Notes under the pieces: model-generated
Database searches by the model: none
What the model saw: the letters and a program-made list of their open reading frames with translations, nothing else
Told to the model about the DNA's origin: nothing
In this document: positions 24,666 to 30,385 of the stretch, in pieces
How positions within the stretch are numbered: the stretch's first letter is position 1
How the letters are laid out: each line of letters starts with the position of its first letter
From: JAZSMJ01 sp045535815
Lineage (GTDB): Bacteria; Bacillota; Clostridia; Oscillospirales; CAG-272
Direction: 5' to 3'
Assembly (NCBI GenBank): GCA_045535815.1
Contig: JAZSMJ010000078.1
Coordinates: 1 to 50,580 of the forward strand
DNA length: 50,580 nucleotides
Made by a program: the position numbers and the translations under genes

Positions 24666-25552
24666 TCTTCTATGTCACCTCCGAACTTGTTATCGAAGAT
24701 GATCATTATACCGATTATGACCACCATAGCAATCGACATTATTATAGCCGCTGCAGAAAGCTTATTGTAATCAAGAGAAGCAAAGGTGTTATTCATAAAA
24801 TGCTGCAGCATATACAGCGAATCGTAAGGATAATCACCCGTCAGAAGATATACCTCTCTGAAGACCTTAAATGAATTTATAAGCGAGAGTATCGTAACGA
24901 AAACAATACTCGAGGATATGTATCTAAGCTTAATCTTTCTGAATATCGTAAATCTTGAAGCTCCCTCAAGAGTTGCCATCTCGACCGTATCCTTTGGAAC
25001 GTTGGCAAGTGCTGACATAAACAGTATCATATTGTATCCAAGCGTTTTCCAAAGGAAAAGCAGAACTATGGTTATCTGGCTGTAGTCAGACTTGAACCAG
25101 TCTATCGGCGCAACTCCAAACGACGACAGGAGATCGTTTACCGTGCCGTTGTAATGAAACAGCACCTGCCATATCATTACTATCGAGGCAATAGGAACCA
25201 TCATCGGACTGAGTAAAAGCGTCCTGAACAAGCTTTTGCCGGGTATCTTACTCTCAAGCATAGACGCAAGAGCAAGAGAAAGAACGACCGTCAAAGGAAC
25301 GGCTATCAGCGAGAACATACCGGTATTCTTAAGAGCCAAGAGAAACGAGCTGTTCTTCATAAGCCTTAAGAAATTATCAAATCCGACAAAATTCCGTCCG
25401 ATAGGATTGTCTATCAGCGAATAGTATATTACTATACCGAAGGGCAAAACGAAGAATACAAGCACTCCGATTATACTCGGGATCATAAAAAGAGACGTTA
25501 TCCTTCGTTCCTTTTTTTCAACCTTTGAAATTTTATATTTATCTGTTTTCAT
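24662..25552 (-). CDS. Sugar-type ABC transporter permease (MalF/UgpA-like)
   Basis: A 296-residue permease with six TM segments and the EAA loop EMATLEGASRFTIFRKIKLRYIS. The N-terminal region (RRITSLFMIPSIIGVLVFFVLPFGIVIYYSL shortened here) and FVGFDNFLRLM are typical of the MalF/UgpA partner of CUT1 importers. First gene of the six-gene operon (MalF-like, MalG-like, HlyD, MacB-domain, lipoprotein, LURP-one). The ATG at 25552 has only a weak SD (GGTG). The substrate cannot be inferred. Confidence 0.9.
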   Translation of the reverse strand: MKTDKYKISKVEKKERRITSLFMIPSIIGVLVFFVLPFGIVIYYSLIDNPIGRNFVGFDNFLRLMKNSSFLLALKNTGMFSLIAVPLTVVLSLALASMLESKIPGKSLFRTLLLSPMMVPIASIVMIWQVLFHYNGTVNDLLSSFGVAPIDWFKSDYSQITIVLLFLWKTLGYNMILFMSALANVPKDTVEMATLEGASRFTIFRKIKLRYISSSIVFVTILSLINSFKVFREVYLLTGDYPYDSLYMLQHFMNNTFASLDYNKLSAAAIIMSIAMVVIIGIMIIFDNKFGGDIEE

Positions 25553-25686
25553 ACGTACACCGATTATATATTATTTATACATTATACTATATTTTACAGC
25601 TTTGTATATTCGACGAAAAAGCACGGCCTCAAGTTCCATAAAAATTGCATTATTTTGGCTTTTATCGACCGTTAGAATATAAAATA

Positions 25687-25715
25687 ATTATATACTATTA
25701 TACTACTTATTTCAA
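25687..25715 (-). promoter_or_regulatory. Probable promoter of the ABC/HlyD operon
   Basis: On the minus strand TTGAAA (25710-25715), 17 bases, TATAAT (25687-25692), giving a leader of about 125 bases before the MalF-like start. The 25553-25858 gap is very AT-rich. It also holds a second TATAAT-like box near 25590 (minus) without a good -35, and a possible 22-codon leader ORF. Nothing else is seen before the tRNA promoter. Confidence 0.5.
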
Positions 25716-25784
25716 TACAAAAAAACCGAACTTTTATCATAATTTATTAATTTTTTTATACTGTAATTTTTTGTGTATTATCTA

Positions 25785-25813
25785 TTGACAAAGTCGCTTT
25801 GTTGTGCTATAAT
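25785..25813 (+). promoter_or_regulatory. Consensus promoter of tRNA-Ser
   Basis: Perfect TTGACA (25785-25790), 17-base spacer, perfect TATAAT (25808-25813), 45 bases before the tRNA. Confidence 0.85.
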
Positions 25814-25858
25814 AATTCGGCAGTTAAGAGTTGACCGCTCTTGCTGATGACTTAAAAT

Positions 25859-25950
25859 GGAGAAGTCGCCTAGTTGGTCGAGGGCGCACGACTGGAAATC
25901 GTGTAACCGTTAAAAGCGGTTCCAGAGTTCGAATCTCTGCTTCTCCGCCA
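25859..25950 (+). tRNA. tRNA-Ser (anticodon GGA), CCA encoded
   Basis: Acceptor stem GGAGAAG (25859-25865) pairs with CTTCTCC (25940-25946), followed by discriminator G and an encoded CCA. The anticodon loop CTGGAAA carries GGA at 25894-25896 on a CACGA/TCGTG stem. A long variable arm (AACCGTTAAAAGCGGTT) makes it a class II tRNA as expected for serine. The T arm has GTTCGAATC. Confidence 0.97.
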
Positions 25951-25982
25951 AAAAACGACAGGTTAAAACCTGTCGTTTTTTT
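25951..25982 (+). terminator. Terminator of tRNA-Ser
   Basis: ACGACAGGT/ACCTGTCGT stem with a TAAA loop, directly after CCA, followed by seven T. Confidence 0.9.
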
Positions 25983-25985
25983 ATT

Positions 25986-26070
25986 CATTGCGAAAGCAAT
26001 GGTATATCATCACGCGGTACGCGTGTATATCATTGCCGAAGGCGTATATCATCAGCCGAAGGCTGTATAC
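25986..26070 (+). repeat. Array of four mini-hairpins separated by TATATCAT
   Basis: Four small hairpins follow one another: CATTGC/GCAATG (25986-26001), CACGCG/CGCGTG (26011-26025), TGCC/GGCG (26034-26044) and CAGCC/GGCTG (26053-26065). Three exact TATATCAT spacers (26003, 26026, 26045) separate them. Arms differ while the spacer is constant. No T-run follows, and 26071-26126 shows no gene. It is an unnamed extragenic repeat. Confidence 0.7.
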
Positions 26071-26126
26071 ACGTCTTTGAGATACAGAAGCTCTCGGTTC
26101 TTGAATTGGGAGTTTGGGCTTTTTTC

Positions 26127-26155
26127 TTGACATTTTATAATAGATTTGCTATACT
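26127..26155 (+). promoter_or_regulatory. Promoter of small RNA S1
   Basis: TTGACA (26127-26132), 17 bases, TATACT (26150-26155). The TTGACATTTT start is shared with the promoters at 27026 and 27251. Confidence 0.7.
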
Positions 26156-26161
26156 GATATT

Positions 26162-26232
26162 AGAAAGTTCTTCCGGGTCAAGGAAAGAGTCTTTTTTGAT
26201 TCATGTCTTTGACTGAACCGGGAGAACTTTTT
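26162..26232 (+). ncRNA. Candidate small RNA S1 (about 70 nt)
   Basis: The transcript predicted from the promoter at 26127 folds into one closed rod. The outer 13-bp stem has arms 26164-26176 and 26218-26230 with one GU pair. Inside are an 8-bp stem (GTCAAGGA with TCTTTGAC) and a GAGTC/GATTC tip, followed by a T-run ending at 26232. No SD-led ORF is present. Function unknown. The 3' arm CCGGGAGAA (26218-26226) is complementary to a 9-base loop segment of S2. Confidence 0.65.
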
Positions 26233-26235
26233 CTG

Positions 26236-26264
26236 TTGACAATGCATCTTTTTTTTGATATTAT
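26236..26264 (+). promoter_or_regulatory. Promoter of small RNA S2
   Basis: TTGACA (26236-26241), 17 bases, TATTAT (26259-26264). The -35 starts 3 bases after the S1 T-run. Confidence 0.65.
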
Positions 26265-26270
26265 TAATAT

Positions 26271-26399
26271 AGTGAGTTTGATTTGCGTCTTGGACGTACA
26301 CCTCGGGGTATAAAATCATCGAGAAAGTCATTCTCATTATAAAGCATTTGCTTTGGTGTTGGGAGTTTCTCCCGGGTGACACTTCAGCAGATGCTTTTT
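26271..26399 (+). ncRNA. Candidate small RNA S2 (about 130 nt)
   Basis: Short hairpins (CGTC/GACG, CTCG/CGAG and GAGAA/TTCTC, the last two mutually exclusive at CGAGAA) precede a terminator with arms 26341-26352 and 26386-26397 (one GU pair). The terminator has an inner GGGAG/CTCCC hairpin and a T5 tail. No convincing ORF is present. The sequence is unlike tmRNA or RNase P. The exposed TTCTCCCGG (26367-26375) could pair with S1 or with purine-rich SD sequences. Function unknown. Confidence 0.6.
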
Positions 26400-26446
26400 C
26401 TCTATTTTAACATTTTCTCTATTCTCATGTATATAATCAGTAAAAT

Positions 26447-26848
26447 AGAAGTGACCCTTGACTGCATCGTTTTAAGCTGCAATCAAGGGTCACTTCTGAT
26501 CCTTCTTGATATCTAACATCTTTTGTTATCCTCTCTTTCTTTTATCTGCCTTCTGCACCTACTTCTTTTCTCTGCAAACACCCTCTTATTTCCTAAACGG
26601 ATCTTCTCAAGCGAGAATACACTTCTGTTTTCATTAAGTGCTGCAAAAGGCGACTTTCAAATCCGGCTACGGAAAAGCTATCATTTTGTCGGTTTTTCTT
26701 TCATATAAAACTTATTTACTGTACGTTATCTATAGTCATGCGTAACACCGCCGTGCTTTTTATCCGACACTACCTACCTGTTTTCTATGATTTTTCCGTT
26801 ATGCCTTCTGACATTACTTGTACATTGGAATTTACCTTCCTTTCCTGT
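26447..26848 (-). ncRNA. Candidate antisense-strand ncRNA of about 400 nt
   Basis: On the minus strand TTGATA (26878-26883), 17 bases and TATACT (26855-26860) predict a start near 26848. A 15-bp perfect hairpin (arms 26447-26461 and 26483-26497) followed by ATTTTA ends it. In between there is no ORF longer than about 20 codons with a good SD. The RNA is purine-rich, with local GGAA/TTCC and TCCG/CGGA hairpins and a long-range TGTCGG/CCGACA pairing. It lacks the conserved blocks of RNase P RNA and tmRNA. A nine-codon ORF with SD AGAGAGG ends inside the terminator stem, so a leader-peptide RNA is an alternative. Confidence 0.4.
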
Positions 26849-26957
26849 GTCTATAGTATATCATATTTTTTTACTGTTATCAATAGGCATATTGTGAAAA
26901 GTTGCTAATATTTTTTTATATAAAACGCAGAAATTGGTCAAAATATTAAATTTATTC

Positions 26958-27019
26958 TTTACAAATCACTTTGCTTTGTAGTATAATGTTATTATGGGCG
27001 TGTTTTAACACGCTTTTTT
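26958..27019 (+). other. Promoter followed at once by a terminator (minimal unit)
   Basis: TTTACA (26958-26963), 18 bases, TATAAT (26982-26987), then a GCGTGTT/AACACGC hairpin (26998-27013) and six T. The predicted RNA would be only about 25-30 nt and all terminator. It may be a decayed member of the RNA series or a transcription roadblock. Confidence 0.5.
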
Positions 27020-27025
27020 CTCCAC

Positions 27026-27054
27026 TTGACATTTTCCCAAAAATAGAGTATACT
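27026..27054 (+). promoter_or_regulatory. Promoter of small RNA A1
   Basis: TTGACA (27026-27031), 17 bases, TATACT (27049-27054). Confidence 0.75.
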
Positions 27055-27060
27055 ATTAGC

Positions 27061-27132
27061 GAAGTCGATGTTTCGTATGGTTCCTTGGGGTATAGACCCT
27101 TGCAACCCAGCGAATTTCCGACTTCTTTTTTT
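27061..27132 (+). ncRNA. Candidate small RNA A1 (about 70 nt)
   Basis: Closed by GAAGTCG (27061-27067) pairing with CGACTTC (27119-27125), with a T7 tail. Inside are TTCG/CGAA, GGTT/AACC and GGG/CCC helices stacked towards one loop. A2 at 27286 has the same sequence except for the terminal loop. No ORF. I do not recognise the family. Confidence 0.75.
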
Positions 27133-27133
27133 C

Positions 27134-27162
27134 TTGACAGAATAATCTGTTTCTGATATACT
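27134..27162 (+). promoter_or_regulatory. Promoter of small RNA B
   Basis: TTGACA (27134-27139), 17 bases, TATACT (27157-27162). The -35 begins 1 base after the A1 T-run. Confidence 0.7.
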
Positions 27163-27168
27163 ATTCAT

Positions 27169-27241
27169 AGAAACATCACACAAGAAGGCATACGATGGGG
27201 TTCCCCATAACGAGATGTCAGGTCTTGTGTGATGTTTTATT
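27169..27241 (+). ncRNA. Candidate small RNA B (about 70 nt)
   Basis: A 15-bp perfect outer stem (27171-27185 with 27223-27237) with T-rich end encloses a GATGGGG-type inner hairpin with a TTCCCC segment. It is unlike A1/A2 in sequence, but of the same size and architecture, and lies between them. It contains CATACGA (27189-27195), the exact complement of TCGTATG in A1 and A2. Confidence 0.65.
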
Positions 27242-27250
27242 CGTCTCCAC

Positions 27251-27279
27251 TTGACATTTTCTCAAGAACAGCGTATAAT
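27251..27279 (+). promoter_or_regulatory. Promoter of small RNA A2
   Basis: TTGACA (27251-27256), 17 bases, TATAAT (27274-27279), full consensus. Confidence 0.8.
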
Positions 27280-27285
27280 ATTAGT

Positions 27286-27357
27286 GAAGTCGATGTTTCG
27301 TATGGTTCCTTGGGCATTGGACCCTTGCAACCCAGCGAATTTCCGACTTCCTTTTTT
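27286..27357 (+). ncRNA. Candidate small RNA A2, paralogue of A1
   Basis: The same 65-nt body as A1 (closing stem 27286-27292 with 27344-27350). The only differences are four bases within the terminal loop region, and the tail is C plus T6. The duplication, including the promoter, spans about 112 bases with a 225-base offset. The promoter regions have diverged more than the RNA body. Confidence 0.75.
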
Positions 27358-27381
27358 ATTTAACGACACGATGTTACACTC

Positions 27382-27410
27382 TTGAAAAAGCAAGACTTTT
27401 ATGTTAAAAT
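27382..27410 (+). promoter_or_regulatory. Promoter of the MFS transporter
   Basis: TTGAAA (27382-27387), 17 bases, TAAAAT (27405-27410), 32 bases before ATG 27442. Confidence 0.65.
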
Positions 27411-27441
27411 GTTTCCTGATAATATCTATCGGAGAATTAAA

Positions 27442-28689
27442 ATGCCATCTTTAAGCTACAAAAATACAAAAATTGCCTGCTATATCGGATACTTTACGCA
27501 GGCTATCGTTATAAATCTTCCCCCTCTTTTGTTCGTTACCTTTCAGAGACAGTTCGGCTTCACCCTTGAAATGATAGGGTTTATGATATCCTTTAATTTT
27601 ATCGTTCAGATGATAACCGACCTTATTTGCGTAAAGCTCGCCGACAAGATAGGTTACCGCATCGGAACGGTCTGTGCTATGTTCTGCGCAGTTTTCGGGC
27701 TTGTGTCAATGAGCTTTCTTCCCTATATCATTCATCCGTATATAGGTCTTCTGATATCGTTTTTCTTTATGTCTGTAGGTGGGGGACTTATAGAGGTGCT
27801 TATCACCCCAATCGTTGAATCGATCCCGGGCGATGCAAAGGAATCAGAAGTGCTGCTTCTCCATTCATTTTACTGCTGGGGTCAGGCAGGAGTAGTTCTT
27901 TTATCTTCGGTATTCTTTATTTTATTCGGAACGGATAAATGGTTTATTCTGCCGCTTCTGTGGGCTCTTATTCCGTTTATCGACCTTATAATGTTCACCT
28001 CAGTTCCGCTTTGCAGACTTGAGAGTGACGAGACAAGATTCAATCTGCTCTCAATGTTCAAGCAGGCGCTATTCCCCATACTTATAGTAATGATGGTGGC
28101 CTCCGGTGCGTCGGAGCTTGCTATTTCCCAGTGGTCCTCACTTTTTGCAGAGCTTGGTCTTGGCGTTTCAAAAACTGTCGGCGACCTTCTCGGCCCTTGC
28201 CTTTTCGCATTGCTTATGGCAATATCGAGAGTTTATCTTGGGCTTCAGGGCAATCGGCTTAAAATCGAAAAAGCGCTTGTTGTATCCTCTTTATTATGCA
28301 TAGCTGCCTACCTTATAACCGTATTTTCGCCCATACCGATAATATCGCTCATAGGATGTGCTCTTACCGGTATTTCGGTCGGTATTATGTGGCCGGGAAT
28401 AATAAGCCTTGCGGCAAAGAAATTCCCTCTTGCAGGAAATAAAATGTTTGCCATACTTGCCATAGGCGGAGATATCGGATGTACTATAGGCCCTGCTATC
28501 GTCGGCACCGTATCAAACGGAGTTCAGAAGCTGAACAACACCTCTCAGGGTATTTTTTCACTTATATCCGGAGACGTGACACAGCAAGGTCTTAAGATAG
28601 GACTTCTTATCATTGTCCTTTTCCCGATAATGATCATAGCAGGCATATCTGCAGTCAAACGGCTTTCAAAAAGTAAAAAGGGACTGTAA
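27442..28689 (+). CDS. MFS transporter
   Basis: A 415-residue major facilitator with about 12 TM helices. The loop 2-3 motif is present as CVKLADKIGYRIG (motif A-like), and the second half repeats the pattern around FALLMAISRVYLGLQGNRL. The C-terminal region IMWPGIISLAAKKFP resembles sugar/fucose-permease-type MFS proteins, but the substrate cannot be decided. The start is ATG 27442 with GGAG 7 bases upstream. The longer open frame to 27382 would begin in the promoter. It is convergent with rhaB, with a MITE-like element between, so a sugar role is possible but not shown. Confidence 0.9.
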   Translation: MPSLSYKNTKIACYIGYFTQAIVINLPPLLFVTFQRQFGFTLEMIGFMISFNFIVQMITDLICVKLADKIGYRIGTVCAMFCAVFGLVSMSFLPYIIHPYIGLLISFFFMSVGGGLIEVLITPIVESIPGDAKESEVLLLHSFYCWGQAGVVLLSSVFFILFGTDKWFILPLLWALIPFIDLIMFTSVPLCRLESDETRFNLLSMFKQALFPILIVMMVASGASELAISQWSSLFAELGLGVSKTVGDLLGPCLFALLMAISRVYLGLQGNRLKIEKALVVSSLLCIAAYLITVFSPIPIISLIGCALTGISVGIMWPGIISLAAKKFPLAGNKMFAILAIGGDIGCTIGPAIVGTVSNGVQKLNNTSQGIFSLISGDVTQQGLKIGLLIIVLFPIMIIAGISAVKRLSKSKKGL

Positions 28690-28712
28690 GAAAACCTTTT
28701 CTTACAGCCCCT
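28681..28712. terminator. Hairpin overlapping the MFS stop codon
   Basis: CTGTAAGAAAA/TTTTCTTACAG stem with a CC loop that includes the TAA stop. On the plus strand it is followed by CTCTCATTTT, and on the minus strand by a T-run, so it may act for both convergent genes. Confidence 0.6.
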
Positions 28713-28720
28713 CTCATTTT

Positions 28721-28861
28721 ATAAGGAGATAGGAAAAAATGCTTCAGAATGAACAAACGGAGTCCGAAGGCGTACTTTCGTACGTCGAGAGGCGACGTTT
28801 GATTCATAGCCAAAAACATATATTTTTTGGCGGTCTGGACATTTTTTACATCTCCTTTTAT
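28721..28861. mobile_element. MITE-like element with imperfect terminal inverted repeats
   Basis: Bases 28721-28741 and 28840-28861 are imperfect inverted repeats (AAGGAGAT...AAAAAATG against CATTTTTTACATCTCCTTTT). The interior holds a second palindrome: GAATGAACAAACG against CGTTTGATTC, with a CGTAC/GTACG tip. At about 140 bp with no transposase it fits a miniature inverted-repeat element. It also contains an SD-led ATG at 28739. Whether it is repeated in the genome could not be tested. Confidence 0.5.
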
Positions 28862-28891
28862 ATTATTTTGCAGTTGTTCTTATCTTCTTGA
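28739..28891 (+). CDS. Possible 50-codon small membrane peptide within the MITE-like element
   Basis: An AAGGAG SD (28723-28728) lies 10 bases before ATG 28739. The ORF begins MLQNEQTESEGVLSYVERRR, has a hydrophobic end (FYISFYIILQLFLSS) and stops at TGA 28889-28891, overlapping the rhaB 3' end on the other strand. Most of the ORF lies inside the palindromic element, so it may be chance. I recognise no family. Confidence 0.25.
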   Translation: MLQNEQTESEGVLSYVERRRLIHSQKHIFFGGLDIFYISFYIILQLFLSS

Positions 28892-30347
28892 ATCTTTCGT
28901 AGCCCTCTTCCCACATATCTGTGTCCTTGGGCTCGTATGTCTTAACTTCAAAGGAGTTTCTGACAACCTCTCTTGCTTCGTTTATATCCTTAATTTCGCC
29001 TGCTGCGATAGCCTGTGTACAGAGGTTACCGATAGCTGTTGCTTCAACGGGACCTGCATATACGGGACGTCCGCATGCATTGGCAGTAAACTGGCAGAGC
29101 GGAGGCTCTTTTGTTCCGCCACCAACGATGTTTACGAATTCTGTTCTCTTGCCTACCTGCTCGTCTATCATATCGCAGGAGAGTCTGTATCTCATTGCAA
29201 GGCTGTCAAAGATGCAACGAACGATCTCGCCCTTTGTCTGAGGAACGTACTGTCCGGTCTTTGCACAGAAGTCCTGAATTCTTCTCGGAAGGTTTCCGGG
29301 AGGGCTGAAGAGCATATCGTCGGGATCGATAAAGCATGCAAGAGGCTTGGATGCAACTGCAGCGTCGGAAAGCTGGTCAAACGTTACTATCTCGCCCTCT
29401 CTTGCCCACTGTCTCTTTGATTCCTGCTCAAGCCAGAGACCCATGATGTTCTGAAGGAATCTTGTCTTACCGCCTATGCTGCCTTCGTTTGTGAAGTTGT
29501 AGTTATACGCTCTGTCATCAATGATAGGCTTTTCAATTTCAGTACCCATTAAAGACCATGTTCCGCTGCTTATGTATACGAAGTTGTCGCCCTTTGCGGG
29601 AACTGCGATAACTGCACTTGCAGTATCGTGAGCTGCTGTATGGATAACCTCTGCCTTGATGTCTCCGACTTCCTCAAGAACGGAAGGAAGAAGTGTTCCA
29701 ACCCTTTCTCCGGGATCGTAAACCTTTGTAAACAGTCTTCTGGGAAGACCCGCCTTGTCTATGAGATCATATGCCCAGTCACGTGTGTTTGCATCGAGAA
29801 GCATTCCGGTAGAAGCTATTGTAAACTCGGTATGCTTTTCACCGGTAAGGAAATAGTTGAGAAGGTCGGGGGTAAAGAGCATTGTCTCTGCCGCATCGAT
29901 TATCTTCTCGTTATCTCTCTTTTCAGCGATAAGCTGATAAAGAGTGTTGTATTCCTTGAACTGTGCTCCGGTCGCATTGTAGATCTCGGAATCACTAAGG
30001 ATACCTCTTGTGTAGTCGATGATACCCGTGGTTCTCTCGTCTCTGTAGTGAACGGGATTCTTCAAAAGTCTGCCGTTCTTATCGAGAAGACCGTAGTCAA
30101 CGCCCCAAGTATCGATAGCAATAGTCTTGATGTCCTTATCGTCGGACAAAGCGCACTTTCTTATCGAGTTCTTGATCTCGTGCGCAATTCTGAGAATGTC
30201 CCAGTTGAACGAACCGCAGTTAAGAACGGGCTCGTTGGGGAAACGGTGATTTTCCTCGAGTGTAAGTTTTTTTCCGTCATACTTTCCTACTATACCTCTT
30301 CCGCTGGATGCGCCAAGGTCAATAGCAAGCATTTTAAGTTCTGCCAT
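28863..30347 (-). CDS. rhaB: Rhamnulokinase (FGGY family)
   Basis: Phosphorylates L-rhamnulose to L-rhamnulose-1-phosphate in rhamnose catabolism. The 494 residues carry AIDLGASSGRGIVG (phosphate 1), AIDTWGVDYGLLD, NPVHYRDERT, the adenosine region SSGTWSLMGTE, and VNIVGGGTKEPPLCQFTANA, all characteristic of RhaB rather than xylulose or glycerol kinases. The SD GGAGGG is 7 bases upstream of the ATG. It lies 38 bases downstream of mutS2 with no visible promoter or terminator between, so it may be transcribed with the housekeeping genes. No rhaA, rhaD or regulator is nearby. Confidence 0.92.
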   Translation of the reverse strand: MAELKMLAIDLGASSGRGIVGKYDGKKLTLEENHRFPNEPVLNCGSFNWDILRIAHEIKNSIRKCALSDDKDIKTIAIDTWGVDYGLLDKNGRLLKNPVHYRDERTTGIIDYTRGILSDSEIYNATGAQFKEYNTLYQLIAEKRDNEKIIDAAETMLFTPDLLNYFLTGEKHTEFTIASTGMLLDANTRDWAYDLIDKAGLPRRLFTKVYDPGERVGTLLPSVLEEVGDIKAEVIHTAAHDTASAVIAVPAKGDNFVYISSGTWSLMGTEIEKPIIDDRAYNYNFTNEGSIGGKTRFLQNIMGLWLEQESKRQWAREGEIVTFDQLSDAAVASKPLACFIDPDDMLFSPPGNLPRRIQDFCAKTGQYVPQTKGEIVRCIFDSLAMRYRLSCDMIDEQVGKRTEFVNIVGGGTKEPPLCQFTANACGRPVYAGPVEATAIGNLCTQAIAAGEIKDINEAREVVRNSFEVKTYEPKDTDMWEEGYERFKKIRTTAK

Positions 30348-30385
30348 AACAATACCCTCCGTGGTGTATTTATATTTTTTTATTT

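Noticed and set aside
25986..26070. Mini-hairpin array considered as CRISPR
   Set aside because: Units are palindromes with short constant linkers of 8 bases; no spacers and no cas genes nearby.
25831..26130. 99-codon plus-strand ORF over the tRNA and hairpin region
   Set aside because: It runs through tRNA-Ser, its terminator and the mini-hairpin array; a chance frame.
26523..26708. Hydrophobic plus-strand ORF in the small-RNA island
   Set aside because: The T/C-rich strand is the complement of a purine-rich candidate RNA; no SD and the hydrophobicity is a composition effect.
26447..26848. Minus-strand ncRNA considered as RNase P RNA or tmRNA
   Set aside because: It lacks the GAGGAAAGTCC block of RNase P and the tRNA-like CCA end and tag ORF of tmRNA.
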